A stretch of 64,000 bases of DNA from Micromonospora chersina (GCF_900091475.1 NZ_FMIB01000002.1:3038001-3102000); one strand, 5' to 3'; positions 47,104 to 56,849 are shown, numbered from the stretch's first letter. Notes: generated by a model not told the origin, from the letters alone. Program-made: numbers and translations.

Positions 47104-47142
47104 CGACGGGCGCCGCACCCCCGTGGGGTGCGGCGCCCGTCG
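47104..47142 (-). terminator. Strong terminator hairpin after ctaD
   Basis: Perfect 18-bp arms (47104-47121 and 47125-47142) with a 3-nt loop, 16 nt after the ctaD stop and followed on the minus strand by CTTTCC. The highest-scoring hairpin I see in the window. Confidence 0.8.
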
Positions 47143-47158
47143 TTCGGTTCTGGCCGGG

Positions 47159-48976
47159 TCAGCTCTTGTCGAGCCGGCCCTCGGTGTCCTCCTGGTAGCT
47201 GGCGCCACCGTCGGACTCGCTGGTCAGCGGCTTGGCGCCGCCCTCCGGCGGGCCGGCCAGGGTGGTGCCGGCGGCCAGCTCGGGGAACTTGAGGTCGAAC
47301 GCCGGCCGCTCGGAGCGGATCCGCGGCATCCGGTCGAAGTTCCGCAGCGGGGGCGGCGAGCTGGTGGCCCACTCGAGCGAGTTGCCGTGGCCCCACGGGT
47401 CGTCGACCTCGACCACCGGACCGGTCTTGTACGACTTCCAGCAGTTCCAGATGAACGGCAGGGTCGAGATACCGGTGATGAACGCGCCGATCGTGGACAG
47501 CGTGTTCAGGAAGGTGAAGCCGTCACCGGGCAGGTAGTCGACGTACCGGCGGGGCATGCCCTCGGCGCCGAGCCAGTGCTGCACCAGGAAGGTGGTGTGG
47601 AAGCCGATCATCGTCAGCCAGAAGTGGATCTTGCCGAGCCGCTCGTCGAGCATCCGGCCGAACATCTTCGGGAACCAGAAGTAGATGCCGCCGAAGACGG
47701 CGAACACGATGGTGCCGAAGAGCACGTAGTGGAAGTGCGCGACCACGAAGTACGAGTCGTGCAGGTGGAAGTCCAGCGGCGGGCTGGCGAGCAGCACACC
47801 GGTAAGGCCACCGAAGAGGAAGGTCACCAGGAAGCCGACCGCGAAGAGCATCGGCGTCTCGAAGGTGATCTGGCCCCGCCACATGGTGCCGATCCAGTTG
47901 AAGAACTTCATACCGGTCGGCACGGCGATCAGGTAGCTGAGGAAGCTGAAGAACGGCAGCAGCACCTGGCCGGTCGCGAACATGTGGTGCGCCCACACGC
48001 TCATCGACAGGGCGGCGATGGCGATGGTCGCGGCGACCAGGCCCTTGTAACCGAAGATCGGCTTCCGGGAGAAGACCGGGATGATCTCGGTGATGATGCC
48101 GAAGAACGGCAGCGCGATGATGTAGACCTCGGGGTGCCCGAAGAACCAGAACAGGTGCTGCCACAGCATCGGGCCGCCGGTGGCGGGGTCGTACACGTGG
48201 GCGCCGATCAGGCGGTCCGCGGCCAGCGCGAAGAGCGCGGCGGCCAGCAGCGGGAAGACCAGGATCGCCAGCAGGCTGGTGACCAGCATGTTCCAGGTGA
48301 AGATCGGCATCCGGAACATGGTCATGCCGGGGGCGCGCAGGGTCAGGATCGTGGTGATCAGGTTGACCGCGCCGAGGATCGTGCCCAGACCGGAGATGGC
48401 CAGGCCGACGACCCACATGTTCGCGCCGACGCCCGGCGCGTGCTCGGCGGTGCTCAGCGGCGTGTACGCCGTCCAGCCGAAGTCGGCCGCACCGCCCGGG
48501 GTGATGAAGCCGGCCGTGGCCATGGTGCCGCCGAACAGGTACAGCCAGTAGGCGAACGCGTTCAGTCGGGGGAACGACACGTCGGGCGCGCCGATCTGCA
48601 GCGGCACCACGTAGTTCGCGAAGGCGAACACGATCGGCGTCGCGAAGAACAGCAGCATGATCGTGCCGTGCATGGTGAAGAGCTGGTTGTACTGCTCGGG
48701 CGACAGGAACTGCAGCCCCGGTCGCGCCAGCTCGGCGCGCATGATCAGGGCCATGAGGCCGCCGATCATGAAGAACGCGAACGCGGTGACCATGTACATG
48801 ATCCCGATCTGCTTCGCGTCCGTGGTGCGCAGCAGCCGCGCGAGGGCCGACCCCTTGACCGGCTCGCGGACCGGCCAGGGCCGGGTCACGACCGGCTTGG
48901 GTGCGACGGTGGTCACGAGTGGCCTCCGGTTCTGGGTTGTCCCGCTCGGCGCGCTGTTCATCTGCGCAGCCGTCAT
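47159..48976 (-). CDS. ctaD: Cytochrome c oxidase subunit I (aa3 type)
   Basis: 605 aa from ATG 48976, which a TATCCT box 8 nt upstream favours; TTG 48982 and ATG 48961 are alternatives. Twelve membrane helices hold the heme and copper ligands: [29 protein letters not shown] with the His-Tyr pair of Cu[12 protein letters not shown], and [16 protein letters not shown]. The C-terminal tail (about 555-605) is hydrophilic. It is the catalytic core of the terminal oxidase. The other cta and qcr genes are not in this window. Confidence 0.97.
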   Translation of the reverse strand: MTAAQMNSAPSGTTQNRRPLVTTVAPKPVVTRPWPVREPVKGSALARLLRTTDAKQIGIMYMVTAFAFFMIGGLMALIMRAELARPGLQFLSPEQYNQLFTMHGTIMLLFFATPIVFAFANYVVPLQIGAPDVSFPRLNAFAYWLYLFGGTMATAGFITPGGAADFGWTAYTPLSTAEHAPGVGANMWVVGLAISGLGTILGAVNLITTILTLRAPGMTMFRMPIFTWNMLVTSLLAILVFPLLAAALFALAADRLIGAHVYDPATGGPMLWQHLFWFFGHPEVYIIALPFFGIITEIIPVFSRKPIFGYKGLVAATIAIAALSMSVWAHHMFATGQVLLPFFSFLSYLIAVPTGMKFFNWIGTMWRGQITFETPMLFAVGFLVTFLFGGLTGVLLASPPLDFHLHDSYFVVAHFHYVLFGTIVFAVFGGIYFWFPKMFGRMLDERLGKIHFWLTMIGFHTTFLVQHWLGAEGMPRRYVDYLPGDGFTFLNTLSTIGAFITGISTLPFIWNCWKSYKTGPVVEVDDPWGHGNSLEWATSSPPPLRNFDRMPRIRSERPAFDLKFPELAAGTTLAGPPEGGAKPLTSESDGGASYQEDTEGRLDKS

Positions 48977-48984
48977 CCGCAAGG

Positions 48985-48990
48985 AGGATA
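48985..48990 (-). promoter_or_regulatory. -10 box of the ctaD promoter
   Basis: TATCCT on the minus strand, 8 nt before ATG 48976. Confidence 0.45.
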
Positions 48991-49043
48991 GTCCCCGGTA
49001 GTGGGCCCCGCCGCGTGGGGTGGGCGGCTACGATCTTCGGCCC

Positions 49044-50150
49044 TCAGAGCGGGCCGGTGAGGAGCCGGTAGTGCTCCTGGAAGATCCGCCCGCCACGTCC
49101 GCGCAGCAACGGGTCGCGCAGCGCCGGCGGCACGTCGCGGGTGCGGTTGCGGTCCCGGGTCCGGTCCCGCACCCAGCGGGTACGGGGGCGGCGGCGACTC
49201 TCGTACGCGATGAGCGCGGCCTCGACGCTGCCGGCCGCCCGCAGCGACTCGGCGAGCACCACGGCGTCCTCCAGCGCCATGGCGGCGCCCTGGGACAGCG
49301 TCGGCGCGGTGGCGTGAGCGGCGTCACCGACGAGCAGCACCCGGCCGTGGAACCAGCGCCCCAGCTCGACCTCGGTGGTGAGCTCCACATCCACCGTCTC
49401 CAGCGCGGCGAGCACCTCGGGGACCGGGCCGCCGTAGTCGCCGAACAGTTCGTGCAGCCGGGCGAGCGGGTCGGCCGGCAGGCTGGTGCCGGCCTCGTCG
49501 GCGTAGCAGTGCAGCCGGCCGGCGCCGAGCGGCACCACGAGGAAGCCGGCGCGCTGGCCGAGCAGGGCGGTCCAGTCGGCCACCCGGGGGCCGCCGCGCA
49601 CCACGCTGCGGTAGACGACCTGGCCGGCGGGGCGGGGCGGGCCGCCGAGCGCGGCCAGGGTACGCACCGCCGAGCGGGGGCCGTCGGCGCCGATGACGAG
49701 GTCGTACTCCCCGCTGGTGCCGTCGGTGAAGCCGACCGCGACGCCGCCGGGCAGCGGATCGACGGTGCTGACCTCGGCCCCGTGCCGGACGGCGCCGCCG
49801 GCCCCGCTGAGCAGCACCCGGTGCAGTTCGGCGCGGGGCAGCGCCCGGCACTCGCCCACCCCGGCCCAGAGCCCGTCGAGGTCGACCTCGCAGAGCGGCG
49901 CGCCGGTGGCGTCCAGGAAGCGCTGCCGGTGGATGACCTGGCCGAGGGGGCGTACGGGGCCGTCCAGGTCGAGCCGGCGCAGCGCGCGGGCCGCGTTGCC
50001 CGGCAGGTAGAGGCCGATGTCGGCACGCTCGGTCGGCGGCAGCTTCTCGGTCACGTCGGGGCGGAACCCCGCGAGGCGCAGCGCCCGGGCCACGGCGAGA
50101 CCGGCGATGCCCGCGCCGACGACGAGGATGCGCAGGGGGGAACCACCCAT
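49044..50150 (-). CDS. FAD-dependent monooxygenase (PHBH family)
   Basis: 368 aa. The dinucleotide fold begins ILVVGAGIAGLAVARAL (about residues 8-24), the second motif is YDLVIGADGPRSAVR (about 160), and VLLVGDAAHATAPTLSQGAAMALEDA (about 268) is the group A flavin monooxygenase motif. The protein likely hydroxylates a small aromatic or polyketide-like compound with NAD(P)H. No partner genes are near. GGAGGC lies 9 nt before the ATG. Confidence 0.9.
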   Translation of the reverse strand: MGGSPLRILVVGAGIAGLAVARALRLAGFRPDVTEKLPPTERADIGLYLPGNAARALRRLDLDGPVRPLGQVIHRQRFLDATGAPLCEVDLDGLWAGVGECRALPRAELHRVLLSGAGGAVRHGAEVSTVDPLPGGVAVGFTDGTSGEYDLVIGADGPRSAVRTLAALGGPPRPAGQVVYRSVVRGGPRVADWTALLGQRAGFLVVPLGAGRLHCYADEAGTSLPADPLARLHELFGDYGGPVPEVLAALETVDVELTTEVELGRWFHGRVLLVGDAAHATAPTLSQGAAMALEDAVVLAESLRAAGSVEAALIAYESRRRPRTRWVRDRTRDRNRTRDVPPALRDPLLRGRGGRIFQEHYRLLTGPL

Positions 50151-50426
50151 CGTGGGGTACGCCTCCGGAGGGGATCGGAACGCGTTGGAGGCAAGACATT
50201 ACTCGCCGCAACCAACTGGCGGAAGTGCCCATCGGCCCGGGCGTACCGGCCCGGTCAGCGACCGGGAGCCCTCCCACCGGCGGGAATCCCGCCCCGACCG
50301 GGGGAACCGCCTTGCGACCGCCACAACAGAACGACATCAGAGCTTCACCGACGGTGGCCGGAACTATCGAGATGGTCGGTGCGGTTGCGCAGCAGTTTCA
50401 GGCATGTAAATGTGTTGGTCTAAGTG

Positions 50427-50440
50427 TGGGAGCGCTCCCG
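50427..50440. promoter_or_regulatory. Candidate CebR box
   Basis: TGGGAGCGCTCCCG matches 13 of 14 positions of the cello-oligosaccharide repressor site TGGGAGCGCTCCCA, as known in Streptomyces. It is 30 nt before the cellulase start, inside a 320-nt gap that otherwise shows no gene. Confidence 0.75.
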
Positions 50441-50470
50441 GACCCACCCGCCACCACGAATCGGAGCATC

Positions 50471-51598
50471 ATGAAGCGTCCACTGAGAGCCCTCGCGGCG
50501 GCCGGCCTGCTGGCCGCCGGCGCGATCGTCGCCGTCGCGCTCGGCGGCACCGCCTCGGCCGACACCCAGATCTGCGAGCAGTACGGGTCGACCACCATCG
50601 GCGGGAAGTACGTCGTGCAGAACAACCGCTGGGGCACCAGCGCGCAGCAGTGCATCAACGTCACCTCCACCGGCTTCTCGATCACCCGCCAGGACGGCGT
50701 CGGATCGACGAGCGGCGCACCGGTGTCGTACCCGTCGATCTTCGTGGGCTGCCACTACACGAACTGCTCACCCGGCACCAACCTGCCGGTGCAGGTGAAG
50801 AACATCAGCAGCGCGCCGGGCAGCATCAGCTACAACTACGTCAGCGGCGCCATCTACGACGCCGCGTACGACATCTGGCTCGACCCGTCCCCGAAGAAGG
50901 ACGGCGTGAACCAGATGGAGATCATGATCTGGCTCAACCGGCAGGGCCCCATCCAGCCCATCGGCTCGCCCGTCGGCAACGCCAGCATCGCGGGCCGGAC
51001 CTGGGAGGTCTGGCGGGGCAGCAACGGCTCGAACAACGTCATCTCGTACGTGGCCCCGTCGGCGATCCCCAGCATGAGCTTCGACGCCATGGCGTTCATC
51101 AACGACACGAAGAACCGCGGTGCGATCACCAGCGACTGGTACCTGACCAGCATCCAGGCCGGCTTCGAGCCGTGGCAGGGCGGCGTCGGCCTGGCGGTCA
51201 ACTCCTTCTCGCAGAGCGTCAACACCGGCGGCACCACGCCGACCACGCCGCCGCCGGCCACCACCCCGCCGCCGGGCAACGCCGCCTGCTCGGTGAAGTA
51301 CACGACAAACGTCTGGAGCAACGGCTTCACCGCCGACGTGACGATCACCAACACCGGCTCCAGCACCGTCAACGGCTGGACCCTGAACTACAACCTGCCC
51401 TCCGGACAGACCATCACCGGCTCGTGGAACGCCACGGTGACGCAGAGCGGGTCCGCGGTGACCGCGCGGAACCTGAGCTACAACGGCACCCTCGCACCCG
51501 GAGCCTCGACCAGCTTCGGCTACCAGGCGACGCTGAACGGCGCGTTCTCCACGCCCAGCAGCTTCACCCTCAACGGCGCCACCTGCGCCAGGGCGTGA
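50471..51598 (+). CDS. Secreted endoglucanase: GH12 catalytic domain plus CBM2
   Basis: 375 aa. A signal peptide ends TASA-DTQ (residue 30). The GH12 domain spans about 31-250; nucleophile Glu150 is in QMEIMIWLN and acid/base Glu233 in AGFEPWQGG. A Thr/Pro linker (253-269) leads to a family 2 cellulose-binding module (272-375, SVKYTTNVWSNGFTADVTITN and WTLNYNLPSGQ). It cuts beta-1,4-glucan outside the cell. The CebR-type box upstream indicates induction by cello-oligosaccharides. Confidence 0.95.
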   Translation: MKRPLRALAAAGLLAAGAIVAVALGGTASADTQICEQYGSTTIGGKYVVQNNRWGTSAQQCINVTSTGFSITRQDGVGSTSGAPVSYPSIFVGCHYTNCSPGTNLPVQVKNISSAPGSISYNYVSGAIYDAAYDIWLDPSPKKDGVNQMEIMIWLNRQGPIQPIGSPVGNASIAGRTWEVWRGSNGSNNVISYVAPSAIPSMSFDAMAFINDTKNRGAITSDWYLTSIQAGFEPWQGGVGLAVNSFSQSVNTGGTTPTTPPPATTPPPGNAACSVKYTTNVWSNGFTADVTITNTGSSTVNGWTLNYNLPSGQTITGSWNATVTQSGSAVTARNLSYNGTLAPGASTSFGYQATLNGAFSTPSSFTLNGATCARA

Positions 51599-51657
51599 CG
51601 CCCACCTGATCCCGGGGCGCGGTTCGCATGGGCCGCGCCCCGCCTCAGGCTCGGAAC

Positions 51658-52440
51658 TCAGTGGCCGAGGGCGTCGATGTCGCGCATCTCCTCGGCGGTG
51701 AGCGAGAAGCCGAACACGTCGGCGTTGGCCCGGATCCGGTCCGGGGTGACCGACTTCGGGATGACCACGATCTCGTGGTCGATGTGCCAGCGCAGCACCA
51801 CCTGGGCCGGCGAGACGTCGTGCGCCTGGGCGATCCGGACCAGCACCGGATCGGAGAGGTCGCTGGTCTTGAACGGGCTGTAGCCCTCCAGCACCACGCC
51901 CCGGTCCCGGTGCGCGGCGTGCACCTGGCGGTCGTACAGGGACGGGCTCCAGCGGATCTGGTTGACCGCCGGGGTCTCCTCGGTGGCCTGGATCAGCTCG
52001 TCGATCTGGCTGACGCTGTAGTTGCTCACCCCGACGGCCCGGGTCAGGTTCTCGTCGCGGGCGGCGAGCAGCTCACGCCACACCGGGATGCTGTCGCCGG
52101 GCGCGGACGGCGGCCAGTGGATCAGCCACAGGTCGACGTGGTCGGTGTCCAGGGCGGCGAGGCTCGCCTCGATGGTCTCCCGCTCCCGGCCCACCCGGTC
52201 CGGCGGCAGCTTCGTGGTGATGAAGAGGTCCTCGCGGCGCAGCCCGCTCTCCTTCACCGCGCGGCCGACCTCCTTCTCGTTGCCGTACATCGTGGCCGTG
52301 TCGATGTGCCGGTAACCGGCGTCGAGGGCGGCGAGCACCGCGTCGTACCCGGCCTCGCCGGTGGCCTGCCAGGTGCCGAAGCCGAGCAGCGGCATCCGGA
52401 CGTCGCCGGTGAGCGGGGCGGTGGGCTGGTCGAGGTCCAT
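51658..52440 (-). CDS. Aldo/keto reductase
   Basis: 260 aa. It has the AKR barrel signatures: MPLLGFGTWQATG, GYRHIDTATMYGNEKEVG (catalytic Asp and Tyr), ITTKLPPD (Lys), DLWLIHWPP (His), VGVSNYSV and the NADPH-binding end VVIPKSVTPDRIRANADVFGF. It resembles 2,5-diketo-gluconate reductase-like AKR5 enzymes. It reduces small aldehydes or ketones with NADPH. Single gene; divergent from the LigD-like gene. Confidence 0.93.
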   Translation of the reverse strand: MDLDQPTAPLTGDVRMPLLGFGTWQATGEAGYDAVLAALDAGYRHIDTATMYGNEKEVGRAVKESGLRREDLFITTKLPPDRVGRERETIEASLAALDTDHVDLWLIHWPPSAPGDSIPVWRELLAARDENLTRAVGVSNYSVSQIDELIQATEETPAVNQIRWSPSLYDRQVHAAHRDRGVVLEGYSPFKTSDLSDPVLVRIAQAHDVSPAQVVLRWHIDHEIVVIPKSVTPDRIRANADVFGFSLTAEEMRDIDALGH

Positions 52441-52558
52441 ACCGACGCTTCTACCCGTGATCGCCGCCGCCATGCCGGCGACCCGCCGAGGCACGGCCGA
52501 ACGGGACAGAAGCGGCAGGAACCGGGCGATCGGGCCGGACCTGCCGGAGAATGCGGGG

Positions 52559-53593
52559 GTGGCTGACCGGCTGGAGGAGTACCGGCGGAAACGGGACGCG
52601 GCGCGTACCCCGGAGCCGGTGCCGGAAGAGACCCCGGAGCGGAAGCGGGCCGCGCGGCGCAAGCCCCGGTTCGTGATCCAGCAGCACCACGCCCGGAGCC
52701 TGCACTGGGACCTGCGCCTGGAGCACGACGGCGTGCTGGCCTCCTGGGCGGTGCCGCGCGGCCTGCCCCGCGACCCGGGCCGCAACCACCTCGCCGTGCA
52801 CACCGAGGACCACCCGATGGAGTACCTCACCTTCCACGGCGAGATCCCGGCCGGCGAGTACGGCGGCGGGCGGATGACCGTCCACGACACCGGCACCTAC
52901 CGCCTGGAGAAGTGGCGCGACGACGAGGTCATCGTGGTCCTGGACGGCCGGCGGACGAAGGGGCGCTACGTCCTCTTCGCCACGGGTGGCCGGGGCCGGG
53001 ACTGGATGGTCCGGCGCACCGACCCGGCCCCGGAGGGCTGGACGCCGATGCCGGAGCTGGTCCGGCCCATGCACAGCACGCCCGGCAAGGGACTGCCGAA
53101 GGACGAGGCCGCCTGGGGGTACGAGCTGCGCTGGGACGGGGTGCGGGCGATGGCGTACGTCTCCGGCGGCCGGCTGCGGCTGCTCGACTCCTCGGACGAG
53201 GACGTCAGCGGCGCGTACCCGTGGTTGCGGGCCATGGCCGAGGAGCTGGCCCCGGTCGAGGCGGTGCTGGACGGCGTGCTGGTCCGGATCGACCCGGGCG
53301 GGCGGGTCAAGGCGCCGACGAAGCGCGACGGCCAGTTCCTCGCCGTCGACCTGCTCTGGCTGGAGGGCGTGAGCAGCCTCGACGTGCCGTACGCGCAGCG
53401 CCGGGAGCTGCTCGACGGTCTGGCGCTGACCGGCCCGCACTGGCAGACTCCGCCGTGGTTCCCGGGGGTCGGCGCGGACGCCCTGCGGACCGCCCGCGAG
53501 CAGGGGCTCCCGGGGGTCGTGGCCAAGCGGCTGGACTCCCCCTACGAGCCGGGTCGGCGCAGCCGGCACTGGCTGAGCCTCGACCCGAGCTGA
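52559..53593 (+). CDS. LigD-like 3'-phosphoesterase fused to a catalytically substituted ligase domain
   Basis: 344 aa from GTG 52559 with GGAGA upstream. Residues about 37-153 form the LigD phosphoesterase domain with its metal site (FVIQQHHARSLHWDLRLEHD, and HTEDHP and IPAGEYGGG further on). Residues 170-344 resemble the adenylation domain of ATP-dependent ligases, but the motif that should hold the nucleotidyl Lys reads ELRWDGVR (Arg191), and the motif III Glu is Val240 (LDGVLV). There is no OB domain; the protein ends HWLSLDPS. It could trim DNA 3' ends but probably cannot seal them. Confidence 0.8.
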   Translation: MADRLEEYRRKRDAARTPEPVPEETPERKRAARRKPRFVIQQHHARSLHWDLRLEHDGVLASWAVPRGLPRDPGRNHLAVHTEDHPMEYLTFHGEIPAGEYGGGRMTVHDTGTYRLEKWRDDEVIVVLDGRRTKGRYVLFATGGRGRDWMVRRTDPAPEGWTPMPELVRPMHSTPGKGLPKDEAAWGYELRWDGVRAMAYVSGGRLRLLDSSDEDVSGAYPWLRAMAEELAPVEAVLDGVLVRIDPGGRVKAPTKRDGQFLAVDLLWLEGVSSLDVPYAQRRELLDGLALTGPHWQTPPWFPGVGADALRTAREQGLPGVVAKRLDSPYEPGRRSRHWLSLDPS

Positions 53594-53601
53594 GGAGCAC
53601 C

Positions 53602-54789
53602 GTGCACCTGACGCACCTGGAGTGCCCGCGCTGCGACCAGCGGCACCCGGCCGACAAGTTGCAGAACCTGTGCGCGTGCGGCTCCCCGCTGCTGGCCCGC
53701 TACGACCTGGCCGCGGTGGCCGCCTCGGTCACCCCCGAGCAGTTCGGGCTGCGCCCGGCCGACCTGTGGCGCTACCGGGAGCTGCTGCCGGTGGCCGATC
53801 CCCGCTTCGTCACCACACTGGGCGAGGGCTGGACGCCGCTGCTGCGCGCCCCGGCGTACGGGCAGGAGATCGGCATCCCGGACCTGATCGTGAAGGACGA
53901 GGGGCTGACCCCCACCGGTTCGTTCAAGGCCCGGGGCGCGGCGGTGGGCGTGAGCCGGGCCCGGGAGCTGGGCGTCGAGCGCATCGCCATGCCGACGAAC
54001 GGCAACGCGGGGGCGGCCTGGGCGACGTACGCGGCCCGGGCCGGGATGGGCGCCACCATCGCCATGCCGCTCGACGCGCCCACCATCTGCCGGCGGGAGT
54101 GCGTCGCCGCCGGGGCGGACCTGCGGCTGGTCGACGGCCTGATCAGCGACGCCGGCCGGTGGGTGGCCGGGCTGGTCGCCGAGTCGGGCGGGCGGGTCTT
54201 CGACGCCGGCACGCTGCGCGAGCCGTACCGCCTGGAGGGCAAGAAGACCATGGGGTACGAGATCGTCGAGCAGCTCGGCTGGCAGGTGCCCGACGTGATC
54301 ATCTATCCGACCGGCGGCGGGGTCGGGCTGATCGGCATCCACAAGGCGCTGCACGAGCTGCGCGAGCTGGGCTGGGTCGAGGACCGGCTGCCCCGCCTCG
54401 TGGCGGTCCAGTCCACCGGCTGCGCGCCGATCGTCCGGGCGTTCGCGGCCGGCGAGGCGCGGGCCACCCCGTGGGCGGACGCGCACACCCTGGCGTTCGG
54501 CATCACCGTGCCCGCCCCGCTCGGCGACGAGCTGATCCTGGCCGCGCTGCGGGAGAGCAGCGGCACCGCGATCGCCGTGGACGACGAGGAGATCCTCGCC
54601 GACCTGCGCGACTTCGCCGCCCGGGAGGGGCTGCTGCTCTGCCCCGAGGGGGCGGCCTGCCTGACCGCCGCCCGGCACCTGCGGGCCGGCGGCTGGATCC
54701 GCCCCGGGGAGCGGGTGGTGGTCCTCAACACCGGCGCGGGCCTCAAGTACCCGGAGACAGTGGACGTCTCCGGCGTGCCGACGGTGTGA
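53602..54789 (+). CDS. thrC: Threonine synthase (zinc-ribbon type)
   Basis: 395 aa from a GTG with GAGGAGC upstream, 8 nt after the LigD-like gene. An N-terminal zinc ribbon has Cys pairs LECPRCDQ and CACGSPLL. The PLP Lys is in TPTGSFKARGAAVG (about residue 112), and GNAGAAWATYAARAG and PTGGGVGL bind the cofactor. It makes threonine from O-phosphohomoserine. A specialised homologue of threonine synthase acting on another amino acid cannot be excluded, since no thr genes are near. A hairpin overlaps its stop. Confidence 0.88.
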   Translation: MHLTHLECPRCDQRHPADKLQNLCACGSPLLARYDLAAVAASVTPEQFGLRPADLWRYRELLPVADPRFVTTLGEGWTPLLRAPAYGQEIGIPDLIVKDEGLTPTGSFKARGAAVGVSRARELGVERIAMPTNGNAGAAWATYAARAGMGATIAMPLDAPTICRRECVAAGADLRLVDGLISDAGRWVAGLVAESGGRVFDAGTLREPYRLEGKKTMGYEIVEQLGWQVPDVIIYPTGGGVGLIGIHKALHELRELGWVEDRLPRLVAVQSTGCAPIVRAFAAGEARATPWADAHTLAFGITVPAPLGDELILAALRESSGTAIAVDDEEILADLRDFAAREGLLLCPEGAACLTAARHLRAGGWIRPGERVVVLNTGAGLKYPETVDVSGVPTV

Positions 54790-54821
54790 CGCGGGCTCCC
54801 CGCGGCCGGGGAACCCGCGTC
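54788..54821 (+). terminator. Hairpin after threonine synthase
   Basis: GACGCGGG and CCCGCGTC at the base and TCCCCG/CGGGGA inside, overlapping the stop codon. A likely terminator with no T run. Confidence 0.65.
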
Positions 54822-54904
54822 GGACCGTCCTACCGGTACCTGATGTCGGACGCGGAGTAGAAGCAGTTCACCCCGTCGACGCCCGCGCCGATCTCGGTCG
54901 GCGG

Positions 54905-55297
54905 TCAGGAGGTGGGCGGCTCGTCCTCGCCGGCGGCCTCGGCCGCGTCGGCCTCCTCCTTGGTCCGGTGCACCGCACCGTCGGCGTGGTCCGGCGGGCC
55001 GTACACCGTGTACAGCACGAGCGGGTTGGGGCCCGTGTTGACGAAGTTGTGCTTCGTGCCGGCCGGTACGACCACGAGGTCGCCCGCGACGACCTCCTTC
55101 TTCTCACCGGCCACCCGCGCCTCACCGGTGCCGCTGACGAAGGTCAGGATCTGGTCGATGCCCTCGTGGACCTCCTCGCCGATCTCCCCGCCCGCCGGGA
55201 TCGTCATGATCACCAGCTGGGTGTGCTCCCCCGTCCAGAGCACGCGGCGGAAGTCGGGACTCTTCTCGGCGACGGTCGCGATCGTGAAATGCTCCAT
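54905..55297 (-). CDS. Cupin-domain protein
   Basis: 130 aa from ATG 55297. One small beta-barrel: motif 1 as GGEIGEEVHEGIDQILTFVSGTGEA (metal ligands His, Gln and so on) and motif 2 as GDLVVVPAGTKHNFVNTG, with Tyr-rich end LYTVYGPPDHADG. The tail is acidic. Similar proteins are described as cupins of unknown activity, and a mannose-6-phosphate isomerase-like fold is likely. It is a single gene, its function unknown. Confidence 0.88.
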   Translation of the reverse strand: MEHFTIATVAEKSPDFRRVLWTGEHTQLVIMTIPAGGEIGEEVHEGIDQILTFVSGTGEARVAGEKKEVVAGDLVVVPAGTKHNFVNTGPNPLVLYTVYGPPDHADGAVHRTKEEADAAEAAGEDEPPTS

Positions 55298-55497
55298 GGC
55301 CCGCACATACCCGGTCCCCGCGCCGCTCACGCCGGGACTCGCAAATGGTGGAATTCCCCACCCGTGCGGGGTTTGGATCCCCTCTGGACGGGCATCTGCT
55401 GCTCCGAGACCGGCGCACGCTTGCCGGTCGAGCCAGGTCCCTGCTGTCGTACCGCCGTACGGCTGCGATGGTGGGAGACGGCCAGAGCGCGGCGACG

Positions 55498-56307
55498 TTA
55501 CGACCCAGGTCGGGCGGCGCCGTGCGCTCGTCTGCACACCCGTTCCGCCCACCGGCAGCCGGCCAGCACGACCGCCGCCGCCAGGAAGCCCAGCAGGTCC
55601 GCCGCCACCCCACCCCCGGTCACCCGGACGTGGTACTCCTCGGCGCTGTAGAAGGTCAGCCCGGAACCCGGGGCGCCGCCCGCCGCCCAGGCCCACGGCA
55701 GCACGCCGAGCGCGGCCACCGCCGCCAGGCCCAGGCCCAGGGCCACGGGCACCGACCCCGACCGGACGAGGGCGACCAGGGCGAGGGCCACCAGCACGAG
55801 GTACGCCGGCAGCACGTCGGCCAGGTCGGGCGGCAGCGCGTACGGGGGCAGGAGGCTGTCCCGGAATACGACGAGCAGCCCGGCCAGCACGGCCAGCGCC
55901 AGGGCGGCCGCCGTGCGACGCCGGTCCGGCCCCCGCCGCGGCAGCGCGGCGACGGCCACCGCGAGCCCGATCCCGGCCACGCCGCGCAGGGCCTGCTCCG
56001 GGATCCGGCCCGGCTCGACCGGCGGCGCCACCACCCAGCCGAACTGCGGCTCACCGTGCAGGGGCAGGGCCGCCACCGCGACGGCGGCCGCGGCGACGGC
56101 CAGCCCGTACCGGGCGCGGGGAGGCGGTTCGGGCGCGGTCAGCGCGGCGCCGGCCAGGGCGCACCAGGCCAGCGCCTGCGCGGCGGGCAGCAGCGGCTGG
56201 TCGTACCAACGCCCGACCAGGTGGGCCAGGGCCAGGAGGGCCGCGGCCGCGGCGAGCAGGCGGTGGGGACGCACCGCGCGATGCTGCCACAGGACGTACG
56301 CCGGCAC
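55498..56307 (-). CDS. Multi-pass membrane protein of unknown function
   Basis: 269 aa from GTG 56307; GTG 56274 is possible. Seven or eight membrane helices of Ala/Leu/Val are seen, with short loops such as LHGEPQFGWVV and TFYSAEEYHVRVTGG between them, the latter near the C-terminus and likely extracellular. I do not recognise a family. It starts 14 nt after the stop of the small gene upstream, so the two are probably co-transcribed. Confidence 0.65.
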   Translation of the reverse strand: MPAYVLWQHRAVRPHRLLAAAAALLALAHLVGRWYDQPLLPAAQALAWCALAGAALTAPEPPPRARYGLAVAAAAVAVAALPLHGEPQFGWVVAPPVEPGRIPEQALRGVAGIGLAVAVAALPRRGPDRRRTAAALALAVLAGLLVVFRDSLLPPYALPPDLADVLPAYLVLVALALVALVRSGSVPVALGLGLAAVAALGVLPWAWAAGGAPGSGLTFYSAEEYHVRVTGGGVAADLLGFLAAAVVLAGCRWAERVCRRAHGAARPGS

Positions 56308-56321
56308 CGCCCCGCGGCCGG

Positions 56322-56723
56322 TCAGGCGAGCACGGCCAGGTGGAACGGGCGGTCGGTGTGGCCGCTCGCCGCGTACGTCTCGACGAAGACGGCGTTCGGG
56401 ATGCCGGTCCGGGACGCCACGGTGATGGATCCCTGCGGGGCGAGCCCGCCTGCGGCCGGGCCCACGGTGCCGACGTAGGCGGCGCGGGCGACGTCCTGGT
56501 CGAAGGCGACCTGGTACATCCCGGCGGCCAGCCGGGTGGCCGAGGTGGCGCCGAGCCCACGGACCAGGCTGCCGTTCGCGTCGACCACGGCGAACAGCAC
56601 GCGGGCGCTGGCCGGCAGCCCGGCCGCGGTGCACGAGTTGATCTCGGTGTCGGCGCGGGCGGCCTCCTCCGCGTCGGGGGCGGGCTGGCCGACCGCTCCC
56701 CTCCTCGATCTGGAGCTGGACAT
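56322..56723 (-). CDS. Small protein of unknown function
   Basis: 133 aa from ATG 56723 with GAGAGGA six nt upstream. It has a basic N-terminus with no clear signal peptide, then a beta-rich body (VLFAVVDANGSLVRGLGATS, YQVAFDQDVARAAYVGTVG, SRTGIPNAVFVETY) that looks like an Ig-like or lectin-like sandwich. One Cys. No family recognised. It begins the two-gene unit that ends in the membrane protein downstream. Confidence 0.6.
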   Translation of the reverse strand: MSSSRSRRGAVGQPAPDAEEAARADTEINSCTAAGLPASARVLFAVVDANGSLVRGLGATSATRLAAGMYQVAFDQDVARAAYVGTVGPAAGGLAPQGSITVASRTGIPNAVFVETYAASGHTDRPFHLAVLA

Positions 56724-56849
56724 GGCGGTCCTCTCTGCCGCCGGTGCGGCGGCGGCGGCGAGGCGTACATGGCGGGTGGGCGATCGGCGGCGATCACCCT
56801 CCGTGTTCCCGAAGCTATGCCGGCCCACCGCCCGCCAACCAGCCACAGC

